Assembly (NCBI RefSeq): GCF_024282095.1
Contig: NZ_JAMWZS010000002.1
Location: 95,523-159,522, forward strand
Source: Nitrosomonas sp.
GTDB taxonomy: Bacteria > Pseudomonadota > Gammaproteobacteria > Burkholderiales > Nitrosomonadaceae
DNA length: 64,000 nucleotides
Direction of reading: 5' to 3'
Position 1 is the first letter of the stretch, and each line of letters starts with the position of its first letter. A model generated the notes under the pieces. The model did not search any database, had not been told where the DNA came from, and saw only the letters and a program-made list of their open reading frames with translations. Positions 31,632 to 40,126 of this stretch are shown here, piece by piece. The translations under genes and the position numbers were made by a program.

Positions 31632-32186
31632 TCAACAAGCGTGTTTATCCACCCAGGCAACATATCGATCCATCCAATTTTGCAGAAAATTCTTGCTGCC
31701 CGCACCGATATTTCCATCTGCGTCAAACAATCCATCTTTGACTTGAATAAACGCTTCAGGCTGACCCAGTGTCGGCACGTCCAAATAAGCAAGAATATTG
31801 CGCAAGTGCTGCTGCGCCATCGCCGTACCATTAGCACCCACAGAAACACCCAATATACCGGCAGGTTTACCCGCCCACGCGCTCTGCCCATAGGGCCGCG
31901 ACGCATGGTCAAGCGCATTCTTCAGCACACCGGGGAGTGAGCGGTTGTATTCCGGTGTGACAAACAGCAGTCCATGCGATGCCACGATTTCAGCTTTCAA
32001 CCGTTTCACCGCTTCGACCGGGTTCGTGTCACCGTCCTGATTATAGAGCGGCAAATCACCAATCTGAACTTGCTTGAATGAAAATTCGGGCGGCGCCAGT
32101 TTTATAATGGCGTTAGCCAGCTTGCCGTTGAATGAATCCTTGCGAAGGCTGCCGACGATAATGGCAATCTGATATCGACTCAACAT
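31632..32186 (-). CDS. NADPH-dependent FMN reductase / quinone reductase family
   Basis: A 184-residue flavodoxin-fold enzyme. The FMN phosphate loop is GSLRKDSFNGKLA (residues 12-24), and TPEYNRSLPGVLKNALDHAS (about 81-100) is the family's isoalloxazine-contact motif. Relatives reduce quinones, chromate, azo dyes or free FMN with NAD(P)H. A clean AGGAG lies in front of the ATG. It sits between the outer-membrane channel gene and the adaptor gene of an RND pump on the same strand, so it may protect against the same quinone-like or metal substrate that is exported. That link is inference. Confidence 0.9.
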   Translation of the reverse strand: MLSRYQIAIIVGSLRKDSFNGKLANAIIKLAPPEFSFKQVQIGDLPLYNQDGDTNPVEAVKRLKAEIVASHGLLFVTPEYNRSLPGVLKNALDHASRPYGQSAWAGKPAGILGVSVGANGTAMAQQHLRNILAYLDVPTLGQPEAFIQVKDGLFDADGNIGAGSKNFLQNWMDRYVAWVDKHAC

Positions 32187-32286
32187 GATCTCCTGTTATT
32201 GATATAAGATTTCTGATTCAGTATAACTTTACTCTACAACGTTAGCGCATTTTTTCTTTCCATCTGCCGGTGCCGATCACGCGGCG

Positions 32287-33660
32287 TCACGGCGACCATC
32301 CTCCACCCAACGCTTTATAGAGTTGCACCACGGACACCAAGCGGAAGCGATGTGTTGCACTGAGCGAAAATTCCGCATCAAACAGATTGCGTTTGGCAAG
32401 CAACACGTCCACATAGCTGGTAATGCCGCCCTGATAACGCAGGTTTGCCACATGCAAAGCCGAGTGCAGCGCTTCAACCTGCTGCTGTTGTGCTTGCAGT
32501 TGATCGTTGACGGTGCGAACCGCTACCAGCGCATCTTCAACTTCTTTGAACGCGATCAGGATCGTTTGTTCGTATTGTGCCAGCGCCTGTCTTGCTTGTG
32601 CTTCCGCAGCCCTTTGCTCGAAACCCAGACTTTGTGCATTGAGCAATGGACCCGCCAAGCCGAGCCCGCCTACGCCAAACTCGCTGCCGGATAACAATAG
32701 ATTGGACAAAGCCGGACTCGCCACACCGAGAAAACCGGTAATCGACAATTTGGGAAAGCGCGATGCCTTAGCGACGCCGATTCTGGCCGTGGCAGCCGCC
32801 AGATTTTGTTCCGCTCGCAAAATATCCGGGCGCCGCTGCAACAACTCGGAAGGCAAACCAGCCGGCACCTCAGGTGCAACCAGTTGCGCGGTAAGCGAAC
32901 GCCCGCGCGTTATCGACACCGGATTTCGTCCCAACAACACGCTGAGTTCATTTTCCTTCTGCACCGCTTTGCGTTCCAGTTCCGCCACCCGCGAAGCTGC
33001 ATTGGCGCGCTCTGCCTCGAACTGATCCAGATCCAGACGGGAAATGATGCCGCCTTGCAACTGCGCGCGTGAAATGGCGACCGATTCTTCCCACGAAGAC
33101 AATGCGCGATAGGCAATATCCCGCTGTATGTCAAATTGCAACAGATCGAAATATGACTGCGCCACTGCGCTGATCAGTGCTAGAACGATGGCGCGGCGAT
33201 TTTCCTCACGCGCCATCAAATCCGCTCGAGCTGCTTCGTTGGAGCGACGAATCCTGCCCCAGATATCGATTTCCCAGTTCAGGGTCGTCTGCCCGAAATA
33301 GTTGAAAGGCGTCGGAAATCCCGGAATCTGGAATCCACTCAGCGTACCGAACGCCGGTGCATTACCAGTAATCTGCATATTAGGCACAAAATCCATGAAT
33401 GCAATGCGTGAACGTGCCTGGAATTCGTCAACACTGGCCACCGCCTGTTTGAGATCCTTATTCTCCTGCAACGCCAGATTGATCAAGCGCTGCAGTTCTT
33501 CATCGCGCAGCAGCTCCCACCACGGAAGATTAGCGATGGATTGCCCCTCCGCCTGGCTGATGCGAAACTGTTCGGCGGTATCGATATGCGGGCGCAGATA
33601 GTCGGGACCCATCGCACAACCGGCTAGCAACATGCTCAAAAATAACACCAATCGACGCAT
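32287..33660 (-). CDS. RND efflux outer-membrane channel, NodT/OprM family lipoprotein
   Basis: A TolC-like trimeric channel of 457 residues starting at MRRLVLFLSMLLAGCAMGPDY, with lipobox LLAGC. The frame is open 81 codons farther upstream, but that extension runs through a MITE and is not expected to be part of the protein. The family's duplicated helical pattern is clear, with TLNWEIDIWGRIRRSNEAAR near the first coiled coil and the repeat QTILIAFKEVEDALVAVRT near the second. It is the first gene of the minus-strand set: channel, FMN reductase, adaptor, permease. Confidence 0.92.
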   Translation of the reverse strand: MRRLVLFLSMLLAGCAMGPDYLRPHIDTAEQFRISQAEGQSIANLPWWELLRDEELQRLINLALQENKDLKQAVASVDEFQARSRIAFMDFVPNMQITGNAPAFGTLSGFQIPGFPTPFNYFGQTTLNWEIDIWGRIRRSNEAARADLMAREENRRAIVLALISAVAQSYFDLLQFDIQRDIAYRALSSWEESVAISRAQLQGGIISRLDLDQFEAERANAASRVAELERKAVQKENELSVLLGRNPVSITRGRSLTAQLVAPEVPAGLPSELLQRRPDILRAEQNLAAATARIGVAKASRFPKLSITGFLGVASPALSNLLLSGSEFGVGGLGLAGPLLNAQSLGFEQRAAEAQARQALAQYEQTILIAFKEVEDALVAVRTVNDQLQAQQQQVEALHSALHVANLRYQGGITSYVDVLLAKRNLFDAEFSLSATHRFRLVSVVQLYKALGGGWSP

Positions 33661-33733
33661 CAGGCAGCCATACCAATGGTTCTTTCTGGATGAATGAACT
33701 CTCAACGGCGCTGCATCAGACCTCACAGACATA

Positions 33734-33875
33734 CCAGGCCGTTGAAAAACTATCTGCGTTGCTGCTACGGTGTTAGAAACAGGCTCAAGATGCGCATTGA
33801 TCGCGCATAAGCTGCGATTTCTCGCTTGCTTTTGCCTGTTACCGGCTGCCTCAAAAACGTTTTTCAACGACCTAC
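33734..33875 (-). mobile_element. MITE-1 copy B (142 bp)
   Basis: Full-length element flanked by TA (33732-33733 and 33876-33877), with terminal repeats CCAGGCCGTTGAAAAAC and GTTTTTCAACGACCTAC. It is inverted relative to copy D at 49203. Read on the minus strand it carries the same open frame as copy D (SLKNVFEAAGNRQKQARNRS). It lies just upstream of the efflux channel gene and may have changed its promoter. The rest of the gap 33876-34362 holds one hairpin and no gene that I can support. Confidence 0.88.
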
Positions 33876-34230
33876 TAACATATGACATATTAATCGCACC
33901 CATCCATTCAAAATACCCAGCTCAATTAGCTCATTGTTCTATGATAGTTGCTTTGTGGAAATATTATTTACTTTTCAAGTGCCGACAGAATACACAAACC
34001 AAGAATATCATATTCATTCGCAGACTCTGCTCATGCTGCCCATTCCATTTCGCGTGAGCACATGATAGAAAATAATATATTCAGCATGTTATGAGAAAAT
34101 TATCACGTGAATCATGACAGAATCAAGCTGTTTTTTATGTAGGACAATACCGATGTTAATCTCTTCCCCTTTTATGTTAGCTTACTCATTCCCTTAAAGT
34201 TGCTCCCTTATAGGGATGAGGCATGTCAAA

Positions 34231-34257
34231 CACCCGCGTTCATGCGGCGTGTTTGTT
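34231..34257. repeat. Hairpin-forming repeat upstream of the response-regulator gene
   Basis: AAACACCCGC and GCGGCGTGTTT pair with one mismatch around GTTCAT at about 34232-34256. The left arm is preceded by GTCA as in the repeat near 22233. No T-run follows. It might terminate or regulate transcription into the downstream GGDEF-EAL gene. Confidence 0.4.
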
Positions 34258-34362
34258 CATGCCTGTTAAAAAAATCAAGCTTCATAGTCCATCAGTTTTA
34301 TAAAAACGAGACCCCTAAAGTCACGGCTGATAATTCAATATAAATTACCCCTGTTTGGCGGA

Positions 34363-36810
34363 ATGATGATGAGTGGATACATCAAGATACTGATCGTTGA
34401 AGATGAAAGAATAGTCGCGCTTGATCTAAAAAGACGCTTGACCAAACTGGGCTACCAAGTCACAGGCATGGCTGCCAGTGGCGATAAGGCGCTTGCATTG
34501 ATCGACCAGGAGCTACCCAACATTGTGTTGATGGACATTCACATACAGGGGGACGTTGATGGTGTCGAAGTGGCCGCTATGTTACAAAAAATACATAGTA
34601 TCCCGATCATTTACTTGACGGCTTATTCTGAAGAAAAAACGCTCACTCGCGCTAAAACAACCAAACCCTATGGGTATTTGCTAAAGCCATTTTCAGATAG
34701 AGAACTACACATCATCATCCAAGTCAGCTTGGAACGTCATGAAAGTGACATTCTGCTCAAAAAAAATGAACAACATTTTCGCCTCGCTTTAGAGGCCGCC
34801 CATTTAGGTACCTGGGAGGTCATCAAGGATTCTCATGAAGTATTCATAGGAAAAAGCCCTGATGGAAACCTACAACCGATACCCGATTGGAACAGCTTCT
34901 TTCTTACAATTGATGACGATGATAAACCTAAGGTAGCTGATTTTATCAATAAATTGCGCAGAAAAAAAAGCACCACTGCTGAAATAGAATTTCGCGTTAA
35001 TTCTGGCTCCGCTGAAGATTATTGGTATAAATTGTATGGCAAGTCATTAACAAATAATGACTTAGGCATACATCAGGTAGTCGGTGTTTTGCAAGAAACA
35101 ACAGAAAATCGTCGCGCAAGGGATAAATTAGCGCAAGCAGCCACTGTTTTTGAATGTGCAGCAGAAGGTATCATCATTCTTGACAAGGAAAAGCGGTTTG
35201 ATAGTGCCAACCAAGCCTTCTATAAAATCACCGGGTTTCAGCAAAGTGATTTGAAAAATAAAGAGTTGCCATTCTTAACCCAGCATTATCTACATGAAGC
35301 CGCCTATAACAAAATATGGCAGGCGTGCAAAAAATATGGCCACTGGCAAGGCGAAATCAATGCATTTAAAGAAAATGCGGAAAAGATGTATGCGTGGCTA
35401 AATATCGGCCTCATCCCAGCGGGCGCGGGTATGGAGCAGCAGTTTGTTGTCATGATTTCTGATATCACTATTATTCGAAAATCAGAGGAACAGCTATCCC
35501 ATATTGCTTATTACGATAACCTGACTAGTCTGCCCAACCGTATGCTGATCATGGACCGGCTTAAACAGGCATTGGCCACAGCAACACGGGAACGTTCGCG
35601 GCTAGGCGTATTGTTTATTGATTTGGATAATTTCAAGAGGGTCAATGATACGCTGGGGCATGATAATGGCGATAAGCTGCTATGTTTGGTTTCTCAAAGA
35701 ATGCTTTCAGCGCTGCGCCAGAGCGATACTTTAGGAAGATTGGGCGGTGATGAATTTATTATTATCGTCACAAACTTGGAATCTTATGAAGCGCTTGAAA
35801 AAGTTGCTGAAAAAATACTGAAAAATCTTTCCAGACCGGTGAGCATCAACAATATGGAAATAATGCCATCCTGCAGCATCGGCATTAGCATTTTTCCAGA
35901 TCATTCTGCGCTTCCGGATGAATTAGTGCAGATGGCAGACACTGCAATGTATGAGGCAAAGAACAACGGACGAAACAACTACGCTTTTTACCATCCATCT
36001 TTTACGCAAAAAGCAGTCTATCATTTGACTCGAGAACGGGAGCTCCATCATGCGTTGGCAAAAAACCAGTTTCTGCTCCATTATCAACCACAATTTTCCC
36101 CAATAAAAAGAAAAATAACCGGCGTTGAAGCACTCATCCGCTGGCAGCATCCTATTAAAGGCCTATTATCTCCAATCGAGATTATTCCTGTCGCCGAATC
36201 CAGTCGACTGATTGTCGAGATTGGCGATTGGATTCTGACAGAAGCCTGTAGGCAGCTCAATCAATGGCGTGCGGAAGGACTGTGTGATTTGCGGATTGCT
36301 GTCAATATTTCCATACGGCAGCTCGCAGATAATCATCTGCAGAAATTTATCGCCGAACTATTACACCAATATTCCCTGCCTCCGCATTTACTGGAGCTGG
36401 AAGTCACGGAATCCTGCCTGCAGGATAAATTAATTTATATCAATTGCTTAGAGCAACTGGAAAACCTGGGTATATCCATCTCCATTGATGATTTCGGTAC
36501 CGGCTACTCCTGTCTGAGTTCACTGAAGAATCTTCCGATCAATCGATTAAAAATCGATCAAAGCTTTGTCAAGGGTATACCTCATGATAATAATGATTGT
36601 GCCATTGCAGCAGCTATTCTAGCCCTGGCGCAAAAGCTTAATCTGCAAGTGATTGCCGAAGGTATCGAAACACTGGATCAGGTCAATTTTCTAACCGATC
36701 TTGGGTGTAATGAACTACAAGGCTATTTACTAGGCAAACCAGTCTCCCCGGAACAAATTCCCGGATTAGTCAACCAATTAACCACACTTCCGCAAGCCAT
36801 TCAGCCTTAG
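34363..36810 (+). CDS. Response regulator with PAS, GGDEF and EAL domains
   Basis: An 815-residue cytoplasmic protein for cyclic-di-GMP signalling. The receiver domain (1-125) has acidic residues EDE at 13-15, phospho-acceptor Asp58 (VLMDIH) and lysine in LLKPF. Two PAS-like segments follow (about 135-260 and 265-385). The GGDEF domain has RLGGDEFIIIV, an intact cyclase signature. The EAL domain (about 560-805) has VEALIRWQHP, DDFGTGYSCL and the late lysine/glutamate motifs of active phosphodiesterases. Three consecutive ATGs open the gene. A histidine kinase gene follows 46 bp downstream, so they likely form a phosphorelay. Confidence 0.93.
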   Translation: MMMSGYIKILIVEDERIVALDLKRRLTKLGYQVTGMAASGDKALALIDQELPNIVLMDIHIQGDVDGVEVAAMLQKIHSIPIIYLTAYSEEKTLTRAKTTKPYGYLLKPFSDRELHIIIQVSLERHESDILLKKNEQHFRLALEAAHLGTWEVIKDSHEVFIGKSPDGNLQPIPDWNSFFLTIDDDDKPKVADFINKLRRKKSTTAEIEFRVNSGSAEDYWYKLYGKSLTNNDLGIHQVVGVLQETTENRRARDKLAQAATVFECAAEGIIILDKEKRFDSANQAFYKITGFQQSDLKNKELPFLTQHYLHEAAYNKIWQACKKYGHWQGEINAFKENAEKMYAWLNIGLIPAGAGMEQQFVVMISDITIIRKSEEQLSHIAYYDNLTSLPNRMLIMDRLKQALATATRERSRLGVLFIDLDNFKRVNDTLGHDNGDKLLCLVSQRMLSALRQSDTLGRLGGDEFIIIVTNLESYEALEKVAEKILKNLSRPVSINNMEIMPSCSIGISIFPDHSALPDELVQMADTAMYEAKNNGRNNYAFYHPSFTQKAVYHLTRERELHHALAKNQFLLHYQPQFSPIKRKITGVEALIRWQHPIKGLLSPIEIIPVAESSRLIVEIGDWILTEACRQLNQWRAEGLCDLRIAVNISIRQLADNHLQKFIAELLHQYSLPPHLLELEVTESCLQDKLIYINCLEQLENLGISISIDDFGTGYSCLSSLKNLPINRLKIDQSFVKGIPHDNNDCAIAAAILALAQKLNLQVIAEGIETLDQVNFLTDLGCNELQGYLLGKPVSPEQIPGLVNQLTTLPQAIQP

Positions 36811-36856
36811 ACGTATTCCTGGACATATTTTTATAAATACGGAGGATCAAATCAAC

Positions 36857-38248
36857 ATGCCGATCGTACAATTAGAAAATCTCAATGATACTGAAGAGAT
36901 GATGTATCTTGCTGTAGAAGCTTCTCCCAGCGGCATGATCATGACCGATTGCGATGGAAAAATTGTCATGGTGAATTCCATGACGGAGAAATTATTCGGT
37001 TATTCAAGGCAGGAACTCATGGGCAGTCCCCTTGAAATACTCATACCTGAACGATTTCGTCCACAGCACCCTGAGTATCGAAGAACCTATATCGGTGAAT
37101 CAAAAACCCGCCCAATGGGCCACGGAAGAGAGCTGTATGGTCTGCACAAAAATGGAAAAGAATTTCCGGTCGAAGTGGGTCTCAATCCCATTGAAACCGA
37201 ACATGGCATTTTTGTGTTGGCTGCGATAGTCGATATCACCGACCGCAAGTATGCCGAAGAAATGATACGCCTCGCAGTAGAGGCTTCCCCCAATGGCATG
37301 ATCATGACCAATCATGAGGGATGCATTGTCATGGTGAACACCACGACCGAAACACTATTTGGTCATCCGCGAGAAGAATTGATTGGCCGGTCCATTGAAA
37401 TCCTGATACCGGAAGCACACCGTGCACATCACCCGGGATTAAGAAAAAATTACCTAAGAAATCCGAGTGCGCGCGCCATGGGCCATGGCAGGGATCTGTA
37501 TGGACTGCACAAAAGTGGAAAAGAATTTCCGGTCGAAGTGGGCCTGAATCCGACACAAACACCTCAGGGTTTTATGGTACTGGCTTCAGTCATCGATATC
37601 ACGGAACGGAAACATCAGGAGGAGCGGCTTAAGGCAGCATTAAAAGAAAAAGACTTGTTATTATCGGAAATACACCACAGAGTCAAAAACAATCTGCAAA
37701 TCATCGACAGCCTGCTCGGCATGCAATCCGATATGTCTTTGAGTGACGTGACCACATCAATTCTGAAAGAAAGCCAAAACCGAGTAAAGTCCATGTCGTT
37801 GATTCACCAGATTTTATATGAATCATCTGATTTTTCTCATGTTGATTTTGCCAGCGTGGTGCAAAGCTTGGTCAGTAATCTTTCCGCTTCCTACGCATTG
37901 AATTCCTCCAGAATTCAAATCAATATCACTACAGACCAAGTGCTTCTTCCGATCGATATCAGTATTCCTTTAGGACTCATCCTGAACGAGTTGTGCACCA
38001 ACGCCATGAAGTATGCATTTGATGAAAGCCGCCACGGCAATATTGATATCACCCTGAAATATACGGCATTCAACAAGTTACAGGTTATCGTCAGCGATGA
38101 TGGCATAGGCATACCGGAAGAACTTGATATCGTAAATACTGCAACACTAGGCTTACAGCTTGTTCAGCTATTAAGTGAACAAATTTCTGCGGAATTGATC
38201 ATCCAACGCAAAAATCCCACCAGCTTTTCCCTCATTATCCCGCTGTGA
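36857..38248 (+). CDS. PAS-PAS-HisKA_2 sensor histidine kinase
   Basis: A 463-residue soluble kinase without transmembrane segments. Two PAS domains (about 12-125 and 134-250) are close copies: both contain EASP(S/N)GMIMT, MGHGR(E/D)LYGLHK and GKEFPVEVGLNP, indicating a recent internal duplication. The kinase core is of the HisKA_2 class, with EIHHRVKNNLQIIDSLLGMQ holding the phospho-acceptor (His273/274). Its ATPase domain shows ELCTNAMKYAF and DDGIGIPEEL. A GGAGG lies 12 bp before the ATG. The gene follows the receiver-GGDEF-EAL gene and probably phosphorylates it. Confidence 0.93.
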   Translation: MPIVQLENLNDTEEMMYLAVEASPSGMIMTDCDGKIVMVNSMTEKLFGYSRQELMGSPLEILIPERFRPQHPEYRRTYIGESKTRPMGHGRELYGLHKNGKEFPVEVGLNPIETEHGIFVLAAIVDITDRKYAEEMIRLAVEASPNGMIMTNHEGCIVMVNTTTETLFGHPREELIGRSIEILIPEAHRAHHPGLRKNYLRNPSARAMGHGRDLYGLHKSGKEFPVEVGLNPTQTPQGFMVLASVIDITERKHQEERLKAALKEKDLLLSEIHHRVKNNLQIIDSLLGMQSDMSLSDVTTSILKESQNRVKSMSLIHQILYESSDFSHVDFASVVQSLVSNLSASYALNSSRIQINITTDQVLLPIDISIPLGLILNELCTNAMKYAFDESRHGNIDITLKYTAFNKLQVIVSDDGIGIPEELDIVNTATLGLQLVQLLSEQISAELIIQRKNPTSFSLIIPL

Positions 38249-38252
38249 ATCT

Positions 38253-38267
38253 TTGACAGGCTGTCAA
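38253..38267. terminator. Palindrome between convergent genes
   Basis: TTGACAG (38253-38259) and CTGTCAA (38261-38267) are perfect arms around one base, at the point where the kinase gene and the minus-strand membrane gene converge. With the tiny loop only about five pairs can form. Its role as a two-way terminator is a guess. Confidence 0.3.
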
Positions 38268-38647
38268 CCATCAGCCCCATTCTGCCTGGAAACATAGAGA
38301 TAACCGCCGATCGCCCCCATAATCACGCCCAATGGCGCGGCAATGAATAGCCCGATCAATGGCCCTTGGCTGGTATCTTTAGCAAATGCCATGGGACCGA
38401 AGAAACCAATTACAAAACATAGTCCGCCGAGCATCAGCGCACCACTGATGGCTGCAACCCCGGCACCCATCTTCTCTCCGGCAACCAGTTTCCATGCAGA
38501 CCACCCTGCCAGTACTGCACAAACTAGCGAAAAAATCATGCACAACCAGGTAGGATAGCTGGTCGTGATCGACAAAATGGTGCTCATCGAAAACATGACA
38601 ATCAAAAACATCAAAAAAGATACCAGCGGTTTAAGTAGTTGAATCAT
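38264..38647 (-). CDS. Small four-helix membrane protein, unknown function
   Basis: A 127-residue protein with four hydrophobic segments (about 6-26, 34-52, 62-88 and 96-118) and glycine-rich helices, ending in a short polar tail. I do not recognise a family. It has no conserved catalytic motif. It converges on the histidine kinase gene and is divergent from the PhoX-like gene, so it is likely a single-gene unit. Codon use fits the neighbours. Confidence 0.6.
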   Translation of the reverse strand: MIQLLKPLVSFLMFLIVMFSMSTILSITTSYPTWLCMIFSLVCAVLAGWSAWKLVAGEKMGAGVAAISGALMLGGLCFVIGFFGPMAFAKDTSQGPLIGLFIAAPLGVIMGAIGGYLYVSRQNGADG

Positions 38648-38755
38648 TGTGAGTCGTTCTCATAATTAATGGTCATTTAATAATCCGGTATTGTAAACTA
38701 TCTCTAACCACAAGACCGATGACTCGTGGAAAGGCTCATTAAGGCTACTGATACC

Positions 38756-39922
38756 ATGAACACATTTGACGCACAACGCCGCAAGCTATTGCAATACGGA
38801 TTTATTGGATTGAGCGCGTTTTTTGGTAACACACTGTTACCGAATCCCATCCAAGCGGCATCTTTGTCGCTGGCATCACTCGGTGAGCTTCTGCCGCCCG
38901 ATCGAAATGGTGTGCGTTTGCCCGCAGGATTTACCTCCCGTATCGTGGCGCAATCCGGTCAAACGCTTTTTGGCTATCGCTGGCATGCGGCTCCGGATGG
39001 CGGAGCTATCTTTGCCACCGCAGAAGGTGGCTGGATTTATGTCTCGAATAGCGAAATTGACAATAAAGCAGGCGGTGTAGGTGCACTACGGTTCAATCGC
39101 CAAGGAGAACTCATTGATGCCTATAGTATTTTGAGTCACACCGATCGCAACTGTGCAGGCGGGCAGACGCCGTGGCAAACCTGGCTATCGTGCGAGGAGA
39201 TTGAGAAAGGCCGGGTGTGGGAATGTGATCCGTTTGGTCAGAAAGCGGCGCACATGAGAAATGCGCTGGGGTTATTCAGGCATGAAGCAGTGGCGGTCGA
39301 CACACACAGAAAACAGCTGTATCTCACCGAAGATGAGCCGGATGGATGCCTGTACCGTTATACCGCACACGCATTGGACGCCGCAGGCAATCCCGATTTG
39401 AACGCCGGAGTTTTAGAAGTCGCTGAAGTCATTGATGGAAGTATCGGTAAGGTACGCTGGCACCCTCTCCCCGATCCACTGGCAACCACGACACCAACGC
39501 GCAAACAGATCGCCCATTGCACTCGATTCGATGGCGGAGAAGGCATTTGGTATCACCAGGATGTGGTTTACTTTTCGACCAAAGGCGACGACCGCGTATG
39601 GGCATATCATGTGCGCTATCGCCATCTCATGATTATTTACAATGCGGCATTATTTCTGCAGCCTGTACTCACTGGTGTTGACAATATCACCGGCAATGCT
39701 GCAGGCGAATTGCTGGTGACCGAAGATAAAGGCAACATGCAGATCGTTGCCCTGACCGTGGATAAGATTGTTCCGGTGCTACAAGTCATCGGCCATGACG
39801 ATTCGGAAATCACCGGACCGGCCTTCAGTCCCGATGGCTCGCGCTTATACTTCAGCTCACAGCGCGGCAAAACCGGGCTAGCTCAAGATGGCGTCACGTT
39901 CGAGGTAACCGGACCGTTCTGA
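38756..39922 (+). CDS. PhoX-like secreted protein (DUF839 family), Tat-type signal
   Basis: 388 residues from the ATG at 38756. The frame can be extended to a GTG ten codons upstream. The N-terminus QRRKLLQYGFIGLSAFFG looks like a twin-arginine signal, so export in folded form is likely. The mature part follows the PhoX/DUF839 beta-propeller pattern: GGWIYVSNSE, NCAGGQTPWQTWLSCEE, HEAVAVD, LYLTEDEPDGCLYRY and VTEDKGNMQIV. These are metal-coordinating motifs of Ca2+/Fe-dependent alkaline phosphatases. It is shorter than classical PhoX (over 600), so the activity is uncertain. Confidence 0.8.
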   Translation: MNTFDAQRRKLLQYGFIGLSAFFGNTLLPNPIQAASLSLASLGELLPPDRNGVRLPAGFTSRIVAQSGQTLFGYRWHAAPDGGAIFATAEGGWIYVSNSEIDNKAGGVGALRFNRQGELIDAYSILSHTDRNCAGGQTPWQTWLSCEEIEKGRVWECDPFGQKAAHMRNALGLFRHEAVAVDTHRKQLYLTEDEPDGCLYRYTAHALDAAGNPDLNAGVLEVAEVIDGSIGKVRWHPLPDPLATTTPTRKQIAHCTRFDGGEGIWYHQDVVYFSTKGDDRVWAYHVRYRHLMIIYNAALFLQPVLTGVDNITGNAAGELLVTEDKGNMQIVALTVDKIVPVLQVIGHDDSEITGPAFSPDGSRLYFSSQRGKTGLAQDGVTFEVTGPF

Positions 39923-39988
39923 ACATCGAAGACAGACGCTTCTTTATTTCAGTTAACCATTCGCTCATGACAAGCGTATCTTAAGGTA

Positions 39989-40017
39989 CTTGATAAATCA
40001 GCACAGCGGACCCATTT
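39989..40017 (+). promoter_or_regulatory. Sigma-32 (RpoH)-type heat-shock promoter before cbpA
   Basis: CTTGATA (39989-39995) and ACCCATTT (40010-40017), separated by 14 bases, differ by one base each from the sigma-32 consensus CTTGAAA / CCCCATNT. Transcription would start near 40024, leaving a leader of about 100 nt before cbpA. The downstream genes encode a DnaJ-type chaperone, its modulator, a thioredoxin and a periplasmic protease, as expected for heat-shock control. Confidence 0.6.
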
Positions 40018-40126
40018 GAACGCAAATACGTAGCAGATTTTAATGTTCGCAAATAAGCTTCACGATCGGATTTAAAGCAATCATAATATTGATGATGTGA
40101 CAGCGTGACAAACAGGGAGAACTGAT

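Noticed and set aside
33770-34057. Open frame inside and beyond MITE-1 copy B, plus strand
   Set aside because: The first half is the mobile element read on the other strand, and the second half is A+T-rich intergenic sequence. No homologous protein is evident.
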